Made by a program: the position numbers and the translations under genes. DNA of 64,000 nucleotides from Firm-04 sp045591925 (GTDB lineage Bacteria > Bacillota > Clostridia > Oscillospirales > Ruminococcaceae): NCBI GenBank assembly GCA_045591925.1, contig JAZNTW010000041.1, positions 4,307 to 68,306 of the forward strand, given 5' to 3'. A model generated the notes under the pieces. It was not told the DNA's origin, made no database searches, and saw only the letters and a list, made by a program, of their open reading frames with translations. Shown here in pieces: positions 25,673 through 37,000 of this stretch (positions within the stretch are counted from its first letter, which is position 1; every line of letters starts with the position of its first letter).

Positions 25673-27484
25673 TTAAATTGCCTGACCTGCAAATTGCGTC
25701 ATGTAGAGGTCGTAATATTTGCCGCCTTGTTGGAGCAGCTCCTGATGCGTACCGATTTCCGCGATTCTGCCCTGATCCATGACGATAATCTGGTCAGCGT
25801 CCTGAATGGTCGAAAGGCGGTGTGCGATGATGAGACTGGTGCGGTCTTTCATCAATTCGTTCATGGCGTTCTGGATACTCAGCTCGGTTCTGGTGTCAAC
25901 ACTGGAGGTTGCTTCATCAAGAATCAGAATCCGCGGATAGGAAAGGAACGCGCGGCCGATCGCAATGAGCTGCTGTTCGCCTTGGGAGAGGCTGACGCTT
26001 GTTTGCGAGAGCATTGTATCGTAGCCATTGGGCAGCTTTGCGGCAATTTTATCACAATGACTGGATTTGGCAGCCGCAGCGAATTCTTCCTCTGTCGTTT
26101 CGGACATGGCATAGGTCAGATTGGCGCGGATGGAATCCGAAAAGAGCTTGGTATCTTGCAACACGATGCCTACGCTGTCACGTAGATCACAGAGTGCAAT
26201 ATCCTTGATATTTTTGCCATCGAGCAGGATTTCGCCGCTGTCCGGCTCATAGAACCGCATCAGCAGATTGATGATGGTGGTTTTACCGCTGCCGGTTGAG
26301 CCAACGAGCGCGATGCGCTTGCCGGATTCGATTTTCAATGAAAAATCAGAGATGACGCGCTTTTCCGGCACATAGGAGAAGCATATATTTTTGAATTCGA
26401 TCACGCCATTCACTTCGGACAGCGAATCGCCCTCAAAATGCTCTGTTTCGGTATCAAGAATGGAAAAGACGCGTTCCGCACCGGCAATCGCGGTCTGAAT
26501 CTGACCATAGAGCTGTGCAAGTTCATTGATTGGACGGGAAAACTGTTTCGAGTAAATGATAAACGCAGAAATGACGCCGACCGTAATATAGCCTTTTAGT
26601 GCAAAATACGCGCCGAATACCGATACAATCACAAACGAAACATTACTGAGCATATTCATGACAGGCCCCATGCAGTTGGAGATGATTTCCGCGACGATAC
26701 CGGTTTTTGTAAGCTGATCGGCAGTTTCGGTGAAATCCTGAATCACCTGTTCCTGCCGGTTATAGGCTGTGATGGTCTTATAATTTGTGACCATTTCCTC
26801 AACCGTGCCATTGAGATTGCCGAGCAAGGTCTGCCGCTTGACGAAATAGCGGCGCATATGCTTGGAAATAAAACTCGTAAACAGGACGGTCAGGATGACC
26901 GTGGAGCAGGAGAGCAGACCCAACGGCACACTGAAATAGAGCATCATCGAAAGCGTACCGATCAGCGTGAGTACGCCGGAGAACAGCGAACTGAGCGAGG
27001 AAGAAATGATATGCGAGATGTTATCTGCATCATTGGTCATACGGCTGATAAGGTCGCCGTGCGAATGGGAATCGAGGTAGGAGATCGGCAGACGAACAAT
27101 CCGGTCGAACAACTCCTTGCGCAGACGGCTGACAATCCGCTGACTCAGCGATGCGCTGAAATAGCCCTGCACGAGCGTTGTGACACCGTGAATCAGATAG
27201 AGCAGCAGCATAATGCCGAGCAGCCGAGGCAGGCTGTCAAATTCTGCGGAAACGATTTTGTCGATGGACTGACTCTGAAAGCTCGGTGCCAGAACAGACG
27301 CAATGACACTGACCAGCACCGTGACGGACATGATGATAACAAATGGCAGCTCTGTGCGGAAATAGCTGAGCAGACGAATCAGGGTGCTTTTTGCATTTTT
27401 CGGCTTTTCAACAGGCGCACCGAGATTGCGCGGACCGCGCCGGAAGCCCTGCTGAATGCTTGGAGATTGATATTTTCCAGCCAT
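25673..27484 (-). CDS. ABC exporter half-transporter with canonical Walker B Glu
   Basis: 603-residue half-transporter: six membrane helices (about 30-330) and a nucleotide-binding domain with GSTGSGKTTI, ILILDEATSSVDTRTE (Walker B plus catalytic Glu) and a non-canonical signature LSQGEQQL. It pairs with the gene ending 2 bases upstream, which has the opposite defect. That is the pattern of heterodimeric multidrug exporters such as BmrCD and LmrCD. ATG 27484 is chosen because AGGAGG stands 7 bases before it; GTG 27490 overlaps the previous stop. Confidence 0.9.
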   Translation of the reverse strand: MAGKYQSPSIQQGFRRGPRNLGAPVEKPKNAKSTLIRLLSYFRTELPFVIIMSVTVLVSVIASVLAPSFQSQSIDKIVSAEFDSLPRLLGIMLLLYLIHGVTTLVQGYFSASLSQRIVSRLRKELFDRIVRLPISYLDSHSHGDLISRMTNDADNISHIISSSLSSLFSGVLTLIGTLSMMLYFSVPLGLLSCSTVILTVLFTSFISKHMRRYFVKRQTLLGNLNGTVEEMVTNYKTITAYNRQEQVIQDFTETADQLTKTGIVAEIISNCMGPVMNMLSNVSFVIVSVFGAYFALKGYITVGVISAFIIYSKQFSRPINELAQLYGQIQTAIAGAERVFSILDTETEHFEGDSLSEVNGVIEFKNICFSYVPEKRVISDFSLKIESGKRIALVGSTGSGKTTIINLLMRFYEPDSGEILLDGKNIKDIALCDLRDSVGIVLQDTKLFSDSIRANLTYAMSETTEEEFAAAAKSSHCDKIAAKLPNGYDTMLSQTSVSLSQGEQQLIAIGRAFLSYPRILILDEATSSVDTRTELSIQNAMNELMKDRTSLIIAHRLSTIQDADQIIVMDQGRIAEIGTHQELLQQGGKYYDLYMTQFAGQAI

Positions 27485-27486
27485 GC

Positions 27487-29217
27487 TCACGCCTCCTTCC
27501 GAACCTGCGAAGCATAGATATCCTGATAGATTTTGCAGGATTTTAATAGATTCGCATGGGTGTCGCAGGCAGCGATCGTACCGTTTTCGATGACGGCGAT
27601 CCGGTCTGCGTTCTGAACCGATGAGATGCGCTGTGCAATGATGATTTTCGTGACATCGCGATATTGTTCATGCAGTGCGGCTTGCAGGGCAGCCTCGGTT
27701 CGGAAATCAAGCGCGCTGGTCGAGTCATCGAGAATCAGGATTTCGGATTCCCTGACGAGCGCACGGCTGATTGCAATTCGCTGCCGCTGTCCGCCGGAAA
27801 GACTCATACCTGCCTCTGCAACCGCTGTGTCATAGCCGTCCGGCTGCTGCTTGATAAAGGAATCTGCCTGTGCAACCGCGGCGGCGGCTTCAATTTGCGC
27901 ATCGGTTGCCTCCGGATTGCCGATGCGGATATTTTCGCGGATGGTTGAGGTGAACAGCTCCGATTTTTGCAGAACAATCGCAATTTTACTGCGCAAATCC
28001 TGTAGCTTATATTCGCGTACATCCAGACCGTCAACCGTCACGCTGCCGGATGTCGCATCATAAAAACGGGGAATCATGTGGATGAGTGAGCTTTTGCCGC
28101 AGCCGGTTTCACCGATGATTGCAAAGGTCTCGCCGGGCTGAATCTGTAGGTTAATGTCTCGCAGCACAGGCGTATCACATCCGGGATAAGCGAAGCTGAC
28201 ATTCCGGAATTCGATGCTGCCCGAATGCTCCGGTGCGGCAGTTTGCTTTCCGTCCTGAATCGGCGGTTCTGCGTCAAGGATTTCGCGCAGACGTTTACCG
28301 GAGGTGATGCCTCTTGTCACGGTCTGGAAAATCATGGCAAGCATCATCATGCCATTGAGAATCTGGGAGAGATATGTAATTGCCGCCATGACGGTGCCGG
28401 GTGCAATGCTGCCGTCCTGAACGCGAAGTCCGCCGATGCGAATGATTGCGATGGTCGCGATATTCAGAATTATATTCATCACCGGGCGCATATAGGACAT
28501 CAGAATCAACACGCGGAACTGCGTATTCACAAGGTCGTCATTGCTAGCTGCAAATCGCTTGGATTCGCGCTTTTCCTGCACAAACGCCTTTACAACACGC
28601 GCGCCGGCAACATTTTCCTGAATGACAGTGTTCATACGGTCAAGGCGATTCTGGAGCAGCCGGAACAGCGGATTGGTACGCCAGAGCACGAATGCGATCT
28701 CCAGCAGCAGAATCGGCATTGCAATTAGGATGACCGTACCGAAATCGGCTGCAAGCGACACGAGCGCCATGCTGCCGGCAACAAAGAACATCGCGCATCG
28801 GACACAGCCGCGAATCAGCTGTGCGACCATATTCTGAACCTGCGTGACATCGCTGGTTGTGCGCGTGATCAGAGAGCCGACCGAAAAATCATCCGTCTGT
28901 GAAAATGAAAAGTGCATGATTTGACGGAATGCGGATTTTCGGATATCATTGCCGAGGTTCTGACTGCACAGATTGGTGCAGACGCCGCTGAGGATGCCAA
29001 ATAAGCCGCCGAGCATGACAATCAGAATCATACGGATGCCGGTTCCGGTGACGATGCTGATATCGGGCGTACCGCCGCGGTTCAGACCGAGAATGCCGTC
29101 ATCCACGATCGTTGCCATGAGCTGCGGCTGGAGCAGATCGACATATACCTCCAGCACCATAAAGACAGAGGCAAGCAGCGCAAAATGCCAGTATTTTTTC
29201 AAATGTCGTAAAATCAA
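27487..29217 (-). CDS. ABC exporter half-transporter with degenerate Walker B
   Basis: 576-residue partner of the exporter at 25673-27484. Walker A is GETGCGKSSL, the signature is canonical LSGGQRQR, but the residue after Walker B is Asp (ILILDDSTSALD) where Glu is expected, so its own ATP site is impaired, as in BmrC/LmrC. TTG 29217 fits the ribosome site AAAGGAG (7 bases); the TTG two codons upstream is only one base from it. No regulator adjoins. Substrate unknown. Confidence 0.9.
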   Translation of the reverse strand: MILRHLKKYWHFALLASVFMVLEVYVDLLQPQLMATIVDDGILGLNRGGTPDISIVTGTGIRMILIVMLGGLFGILSGVCTNLCSQNLGNDIRKSAFRQIMHFSFSQTDDFSVGSLITRTTSDVTQVQNMVAQLIRGCVRCAMFFVAGSMALVSLAADFGTVILIAMPILLLEIAFVLWRTNPLFRLLQNRLDRMNTVIQENVAGARVVKAFVQEKRESKRFAASNDDLVNTQFRVLILMSYMRPVMNIILNIATIAIIRIGGLRVQDGSIAPGTVMAAITYLSQILNGMMMLAMIFQTVTRGITSGKRLREILDAEPPIQDGKQTAAPEHSGSIEFRNVSFAYPGCDTPVLRDINLQIQPGETFAIIGETGCGKSSLIHMIPRFYDATSGSVTVDGLDVREYKLQDLRSKIAIVLQKSELFTSTIRENIRIGNPEATDAQIEAAAAVAQADSFIKQQPDGYDTAVAEAGMSLSGGQRQRIAISRALVRESEILILDDSTSALDFRTEAALQAALHEQYRDVTKIIIAQRISSVQNADRIAVIENGTIAACDTHANLLKSCKIYQDIYASQVRKEA

Positions 29218-29406
29218 GCGCAAACTCCTTTCTCCATTGGGGAATCATCCTATACAACTATAATTATACATATTTTAATATAGAATTACAAGATGGAAAA
29301 CAGCTTTTTTTAATTTTTTCGGGTGAAATCTTTTCCAATAATCTGAAAGATGCTTTAATATAACGAGAGAAAGCAAATTTTTTTTGCGCTGAATGATTTT
29401 ATATAA

Positions 29407-29435
29407 TTGACAAGAGCGAAAAATTATGTTAAACT
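29407..29435 (+). promoter_or_regulatory. Promoter of beta-helix dockerin gene
   Basis: TTGACA (29407-29412), 17-base spacer, TAAACT (29430-29435). A small GGCG/CGCC hairpin follows in the leader. The rest of 29224-29400 is AT-rich with no visible gene. Confidence 0.75.
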
Positions 29436-29494
29436 GAGTCTAAAGGCGACGGGGGAACGCCGCAAAAATGAATGCCTTGAAAGGATGATTTGAG

Positions 29495-30886
29495 ATGAAA
29501 CAGACAAATAAAATCTATTCGATGATTCTCAGCACCGGAGTTCTCTTGGGTGTGCTGCCGGTACTGCCGGTTCACGCAGAAGAGCCTGCTGTGCCTGCGG
29601 AAACAATGACAGCGATTGTCACGCTGAGCGACACTGCTGCAACGGCAGAGGGTGCAAATGTTACGATTGACGGCACAAAGATCACGATTTCTGCGTCCGG
29701 CTCCTATCAGTTTACCGGCAAGCTGACCGATGGACAGATTATTGTGGATGTTGCGGATTTGGTTGCAGACCCCGGCACAGTCAAGCTCTTTTTCAATGGT
29801 GTCGATATTACGGGTAAGACCGCTCCGCCTGTCTATGTTGTCAACGCAGAGAATACCTCGATCAATCTGATGGACGGTACAGAGAATATTTTGAGCGATG
29901 CCGCGGCATATTCGACAGATACCGACGCTGTTATCTATGCAAAGGACGATATCACAATCAAAAGCGGCGGCACAGTCGGTGACGGCAAGCTGCAAATCAA
30001 CGCAACCTATCAGCACGCTTTGCACTGCAATAACGATGTCAAGATTACCGGCGGCGATATCAAAGTCGAAACGACGACCTTTGACGGCATCCGCGGTAAA
30101 AAATCCGTTGAGATCAAGGGCGGCAAGCTTGATGTCGATGCTGGCGGCGACGGTGTGAAATCGACCAAGGGCGATGTCTTTGTATCGGGCGGCGATACGG
30201 AAATCAAGGCAGGCAACGACGCGGTACAGGGTGAAATAAGCGTGCAGATTTCCGGCGGCTCTCTCAAAGCAAACGGCGACCGCGGCATCACCAATGCAGC
30301 AGGCGGCGTTCTGATCAACGGCGGTACAGTGTTTGCGACTGCGACCAAGGATGAGCTGCAAGAAGGTCAGACGGAAGCAGACAGAAAGGATAATACGATC
30401 AAAGTAGCCGCAGAATCCACACAGCCGGTTCTGCTGCTGAATACCAAAGAGCAGATTGTCAAGGATCAGCGCGTCGAGCTGAAAGCCGCAGGTGCGGAAA
30501 CGGCAGCGTTCTCCAAGAATCCGAATAAGAAGTTTGACTATGTGCTGATTTCCTCGTCCGAGCTGACAGCCGGAACAACGTATAGCCTCTATATCGGCGG
30601 CAATCCGGCAGAGCCGAAGGAGGTTACAGTCGCAGCGGGCGTTTCCACTGTGGATAATGTCGCCTATCAGGCGGCAGGCGAGCAGCCGGCATTTGACCCG
30701 ATGGATATCAATGATGATACGCTGGTCGATGTATCCGATGCAGTGCTGCTGGCACGCTTTGTTGCAGAGGACCCAACTGCCGATATCACCGCAGAGGGCG
30801 TCAAACGCGCTGACGTCAACGGTGACGGCGCTCGCAATGGCGATGATATCGTTGTGATTTTGCGCCGTATTGCACACTTAGATTGA
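29495..30886 (+). CDS. Cthe_2159-like carbohydrate-binding beta-helix protein with dockerin
   Basis: Secreted 463-residue protein. The signal peptide ends near PVHAEE. Residues 40-330 repeat short beta strands with GG/DG turns (GGDIKVETTTFDGIRGKKSVEIKGGKLDVDAGG broken into similar rungs), the pattern of the Cthe_2159 pectin-binding beta-helix family (DUF4353). A linker and a C-terminal dockerin follow: DINDDTLVDVSDAVLLARF and DVNGDGARNGDDIVVILRRI. It is likely a non-catalytic or lyase-like polysaccharide-binding subunit. AAAGGA precedes ATG 29495. Confidence 0.85.
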   Translation: MKQTNKIYSMILSTGVLLGVLPVLPVHAEEPAVPAETMTAIVTLSDTAATAEGANVTIDGTKITISASGSYQFTGKLTDGQIIVDVADLVADPGTVKLFFNGVDITGKTAPPVYVVNAENTSINLMDGTENILSDAAAYSTDTDAVIYAKDDITIKSGGTVGDGKLQINATYQHALHCNNDVKITGGDIKVETTTFDGIRGKKSVEIKGGKLDVDAGGDGVKSTKGDVFVSGGDTEIKAGNDAVQGEISVQISGGSLKANGDRGITNAAGGVLINGGTVFATATKDELQEGQTEADRKDNTIKVAAESTQPVLLLNTKEQIVKDQRVELKAAGAETAAFSKNPNKKFDYVLISSSELTAGTTYSLYIGGNPAEPKEVTVAAGVSTVDNVAYQAAGEQPAFDPMDINDDTLVDVSDAVLLARFVAEDPTADITAEGVKRADVNGDGARNGDDIVVILRRIAHLD

Positions 30887-30903
30887 TTGCGAATATGAGT
30901 TCA

Positions 30904-30940
30904 GAGACGCACGGATTTCGTGCGTCTCAATTTATTTTAA
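30904..30940 (+). terminator. Terminator after beta-helix dockerin gene
   Basis: Perfect 10-base stem GAGACGCACG/CGTGCGTCTC, 5-base loop, T-rich tail. Confidence 0.82.
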
Positions 30941-30968
30941 AAAAAATGTAGAAAATCACAAAATAGAC

Positions 30969-30997
30969 TTGAAATTGTTTTTGAAAAATGGTATAAT
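30969..30997 (+). promoter_or_regulatory. Promoter of giant LRR gene
   Basis: TTGAAA (30969-30974), 17-base spacer, TATAAT (30992-30997). It lies inside the longer open frame, which argues for the later ATG 31074. Confidence 0.8.
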
Positions 30998-31073
30998 AAT
31001 TCTAATTGATAATATCGCTGTAAAATTCGCAGTATTTTTTATCAATTTTTTGCTGAAAAGGAGGCAGAGACAC

Positions 31074-34000
31074 ATGGGCACACGTGTTTTTACACGAGAG
31101 GATGCAAAGGGGTTAATCCGTCCGAATACGGAAAAGCTGACGCTCCCGTTTGATTTTACGGAGATTGCAAGCGGAGCGCTTGCGGGCTTTTCCATGGTGA
31201 AAGCGTTGGTAATTCCGGAGGGAATCACCCGAATCGGAAGCTATGCTTTTTACACCAGAAGTTTCAAGAATACCTGTCAGATAGAAATTCTGACGATCCC
31301 TTCCTCACTGAAGCAGTTTGATCGTTGGTGTTTTTATGATTGTAATTCCTTGAAATCCATTACGCTTCCGTCTGATTTTGATGAAGCACTTGCAGTTGAA
31401 CTGTTTTCTCATTGTCCGAATGCCACATTGTTTTTCGGAAAGACATTTTCGATTGGAAAGAGAGTTGTTCCGTTTGCCAAGAGCAAGACGGTGCAGCAGA
31501 TTATGGATGAACGCTCCGGACTTCTGACACAGGGTGCCGCATCCATGATCCAGATTGATAATAACGGAACGCTTACGATTCCTGCTAATTATCATACGAT
31601 TCTTCCAAATGCAATGAAGAATATCGCAACCAGAGGCATCAAAAAGGTTGTGATTCCGAATACGATTCAGAAGATTGCGCCGAATACATTTGCACCGCTC
31701 CAAACCTTGGTGGAAATCGAGGTTTCGACAGGCGTTGAGTATATTGACCCCTGTGCATTTGCAAACTGCCGTCTGCTGGAAAAAATCACGCTGCCGAATA
31801 CGATTCGTGAAATCGGCGCCGGTGCGTTTATGAATCTTCCGAAGCTTGAAAAGATTCAGCTTCCGTCCGAATTGATTGCGGTTTCAGATGAAATGCTGAG
31901 TAATTGTACTTCTCTGCGCAAAGTGAAATTCGGAAAATCCATTACAAAAATCGGTTCGGGTGCATTCTCGGATTGTACTGCGCTGCGGAGCTTAAAGCTG
32001 CCGGAATCGGTGAAAACCATCGGCAACAGCGCATTCTGGAACTGCCGTTCGCTGCAAAGACTCTATGTGCCGGCAGGCTGCGAAAAGGTCAGCCAATCGA
32101 CCTTTGGCAACTGTCCTGCATTGGAAACGCTCTTTATTCCGCGCATTATTCATGACCAGATCGAAACCAAGCGCGTATTCGGTGACCTGACGAATCCGAC
32201 GATTACATGGATGGAGCCGGGAATGCCGCGTCCGGATTGGCATTATGACGACGATTTGCCGGATGTTGATCTTGAAGTGGAAAAGACCGAAGAACCGGTA
32301 GTCGAGCAGCCGGCACCAGCAGAACCTGAGCAGCTTCCGTCCGATGTCCGGATTCAAGCCGCATTCACTGCACCGGAGGAGCAGAAAGAAGCCATTGATG
32401 CAGAATCGGTTCGGAAAATCGAGCGTTCGATTGCTGTGATGCAGTCTCAGCTGCAAAGTCTGACCGCTGCAACGGGCGTTGTTGAGAATGAACCGCAGAT
32501 TGACACCGAGATGCTCAATCAGCTTCAGCGGAATTTGTCGCAGATGCAGCAGAATTATGATGCTGTACAGTCTCTGCAGCACTCTGCTGATACGCTTGAA
32601 AATATGCAGAAGCAGATTGACCAGTTTACGGAAATCCAGAGCAAAATGCAGCAGATATCCGAGGTTCAGGAATCTGTTGAAGAAAAGGTGCGGAATCTTT
32701 CCGAGCTGGAGGATAAGGTCGAGCAGATTGGTGATGTGTCACAGATTGCTGCCGAGCTGTCCGAGGTAAAGGAATCCGTCAGCTCGATCTCCGAAATGAA
32801 AGAAGCTGTTGATTCGATTCAGGATATCAAGGAAAAGGTCGATGAGCTGTCCGATTTGAAAGCCTCTGTGGAAACGGTTGGCGATTTCAAGGAGATGGCT
32901 GGCACGATCTCGGAGATTCAGGAAAAGATTTCCGTTATTGACAGCGTTCAGGATAAGATTGACGCGATCAATGAAGCGAGCGCTTCGGTGGAAGCCGTTT
33001 CGGATGTACAGGAGAAGATCAGCGTAATTCCGGAATTGCAGGAAAAGGTTGAAACCTTGTCTGAGCAGGCAAATGTTGCAAGTGAGCTGCGCGATATCGC
33101 AGGCGCAATCTCTCAGGTACAGGAAAAGCTGAATGTTCTGCCTGAAATCCAGCAGAGAGTTGACTTGCTTTCCAACGGAACCGGCGTTCATGCAGATGGT
33201 ACACCGCCGACCGAAACGCAGATGTCTCTGAACCGGAGCAATGCTGTCAGCTTGCCGATCACGCAAAATATTCCGACCGCAAATCCAGAATTACAACCGA
33301 ATACAGTCGTACAATCAGAGCGCGTTCAGGAGAATGTTGCTTTGGATATTAAACAGAATCAGAATAAGGAGCAGACTCCGATGCAGATAACAGTTGGACA
33401 TACGCAGGATCAATTTGGAAACGCAGCAATCTTTGAACCGGTTCATTACGGAGAATACGGCAATTCCGAAAAGGTATTTACACATGAAAACAGCAAGGCA
33501 CTGCCCGGACCGGTTGAACGCAGCACCGCACTGAAAGCGTTTACGGTCATTGCACGCCGTGCATTCTGCGGCTCTGAGGGCGGCGAGCGTTTTGAAATTC
33601 CGGAGGGTGTCCGCAGAATTGAGTCTCAGGCATTCTGGGATTGTCCGCGTCTGACCGCGATTGAAATTCCGGCGTCCTTGAAGGAGATCGAACCGGATGC
33701 GTTTGCAGGATGTACGCGCCTGACCGATGTTCATTTGCCGGCAGATTTCCCGGATCGCAGAGCTGTTGATTTGTTCCTGTTCCGACCGGAAATCAGACTG
33801 CATTGGCCGAAGAAGAAGATTCTTGCCAGACCGCGTATTGTCACGGTTGCCGATTTGATGGAGCAGTTTGACGATATTCTGACCTTGCAGAAAGCGAAAA
33901 AGCTGACTGTTCGGGATCATTTCCTGCATATTCCGGAGGGATATACCGCGATTGCACCGTTCTGTATGAAAGAGGTTGATATTCGTGCAGAGGAATCGGA

Positions 34001-37000
34001 GCACGTTCTGACAACCGTAGTATTGCCGAAGAGTGTGAACCGCATTGCGGCATACGCATTTGCCGGACTCGAAGTTGCACGGCATATTGTGATTCCGGAG
34101 GGACTTCGGTATGTCGAAATGAATGCGTTTACCGGCTGCACCGGCACATTCCGTCTGATTTTACCGGATTCCGTTACATATATCGGACCATATGCCTTTG
34201 CAGCCCCCTGTCAGTATGAGCAGATTCGTCTGCCGAAGACGCTGCGTGCAATCAATGAGAACACATTCTCGAATTGTAATACGCTCGTCAGCCTGACGAT
34301 TCCGAATGCGGTGCAGATCATTGGCGCGTGTGCGCTTTCCGGCTGTACCAACCTGAATTCGCTGACCATTTCGGAGCGTTTTGCAAATCAGCTCCCTGCA
34401 ATCCTTGACGGCCCCGTTAAGATTACGGTCAACTGGGCAGAGGATCACACCAATCTCTATACGCAGAAGCCGTCGGATGCAATCATGAATGTGGTTTCGC
34501 CGCATTTCCAGCCGGTAAACGCACAGAGAATGTTTACGCTGGAATTGAGCCGTTCCTGCAGCGATTTCAACGAGCGCTTGAAAGAAATGCGGATGCACCC
34601 GGTCATTGCACCGCTTGCGCTTTCCGAAATGTCGAATCAAACAAAGTTCGAGATTCCGCTTGGCGTCATTCGTCTTTGCAGCTACGCATTCGGCTATAAT
34701 CAGCGCTTGATGACGTTGACCGTACCGAAAGCGCTGACGGAATTCGATTACGCAGCGTTCTATGACTGCGAGAGACTGCGCGATATCTTCCTGCCGGAGG
34801 AATTCGACAGAGACGCAGCCGCAGTGCTGTTCATGCGCGACCCGTCGATTCTGATGTACTTTGGTAATGCCAGACCGGTTCGCATTCGTCAGCTTACCGC
34901 AGATTGTCCGTGGATTTTGACTTCCAGTGACGTTGTTGAGCTGGATACGGTCGATGATACGATCACAGTTCCGAACGGCTATCTGGTAATAGCTTCCTTT
35001 ATGTATCACGGTGTGCTCGGAAAACACACGATGAGACGTTTTGTATTGGCGCCGTCTGTATGTTTGATCGGAACCAATTCGTTCGTACATTTGCGTCAGC
35101 TTGAGGAGGTTATCTGTACTGAGGGCTTGCAGGCGATTGAGCCGTCTGCCTTTGTTGAGTGTCCGAATCTGAAACGCATTGTTTTGCCGAATTCGCTGCG
35201 GTTCTTGGGCGTCCGTGCTTTTGTTGGATGTGAAAATTTGCAGGAAATTGTGATTCCGAGCAGATTTGCAGACCGTGCGGCTGAAATTGTTCGTGAATGT
35301 CCTAAGGTCAAGCTGACATTCTTTGATGCACCTGTCGCCGAGACTGTCAATGCGGTCGTAGATGTTATCGAAGAAGCACCGGTTGCTGCGCCTGTTGCAG
35401 AGCCTGTGGTTGAACCGGTTGCAGAACCGGCAGTTGAACCCGTTGCCGAGACTGCTGTTGAATCTGTAGCCGAGGCTATTGCTGAACCGATAGCAGAAAC
35501 TACGGAAATCGTTGCTGATGAAGCATCTGAAACCATTGCAGAAGAACGCGCAATCGAGCCTGTGCTTGACGAGATGGCTGAAACAGTCGAAGCTGTTGCT
35601 GATGAAACGACCGAAACGGTTGACGAGTTGCCGGAAATCGAGCCTGTGCTTGACGAGATGGCTGAAACAGTCGAAGCTGTTGCCGATGAAGCAACCGAAA
35701 CCGTTGATGAGCTGCCTGAAATCGAGCCTGTGCTTGATGATATGGCTGAAACAGTCGAAGCTGTTGCTGATGAAGTGACCGAAATCATTGACGAGCTGCC
35801 TGAAATCGAGCCTGTGCTTGATGAGATGACTGAAACAGTCGAAGCTGTTGAAGATGAAGCGACCAAAACGGTTGACGAGCTGCCGGAAATCGAGCCTGTG
35901 CTTGACGATATGGCTGAAACAGTCGAAGCTGTTGCTGATGAAGTGACCGAAACCGTTGACGAGCTGCCAGAAATCGAGCCTGTGCTTGATGATATGGCTG
36001 AAACAGTTGAAACCGTTACAGAAGAAGCAACCGAAACGGTTGACGAGCTGCCGGAAATCGAGCCTGAGCTTGACGAGATGGCTGAAACAGTCGAAGCTGT
36101 TGCCGAGGAAACGACCGAAACCATTGATGAACTGCCGGAAATCGAGCCTGTGCTTGACGAGATGGCGGAAACTGTCGAGACTGTTGAAGCTGAAGCGACC
36201 GAAACCGTTGACGAGCTGCCGGAAATCGAGCCTGTGCTTGATGAGATGGCTGAGACAGTTGAAGCCGTTGCAGAAGAAGCAACCGAAACCGTTGACGAGC
36301 TGCCTGAAATCGAGCCTGTGCTTGATGAGATGGCTGAGACAGTTGAAACCGTTGCAGAAGAAGCAACCGAAACGGTTGATGAGCTGCCGGAAATCGAGCC
36401 TGTGCTTGACGATATGGCTGAAACAGTCGAAGCTGTTGCTGATGAAGCGACCGAAACGGTTGACGAGTTGCCGGAAATCGAGCCTGTGCTTGATGATATG
36501 GCTGAAACAGTTGAAGCTGTTGCCGAGGAAACCACCGAAACGGTTGACGAGTTGCCTGAAATCAAGCCTGTGCTTGATGATATGGCTGAAACAGTTGAAG
36601 CTGTTGCCGAGGAAACCACCGAAACGGTTGACGAGTTGCCGGAAATCGAGCCTGTGCTTGATGATATGGCTGAAACAGTCGAAGCTGTTGCCGATGAAGC
36701 GACCGAAACGGTTGACGAGCTGCCGGAAATCGAGCCTGTGCTTGATGAGATGACAGAAACAGTCGAAGCTGTTGCTGATGAAGTGACCGAAACGGTTGAC
36801 GAGCTGCCGGAAATCGAGCCTGAGCTTGATGATATGGCTGAGACAGTCGAAGCTGTTGCCGATGAAGCGACCGAAACCGTTGAAGAGCTGCCTGAAATCG
36901 AGCCTGTGCTTGATGAGATGGCTGAAACAGTCGAAGCTGTTGCTGATGAAGTGACCGAAACCGTTGACGAGCTGCCGGAAATCGAGCCTGTGCTTGATGA

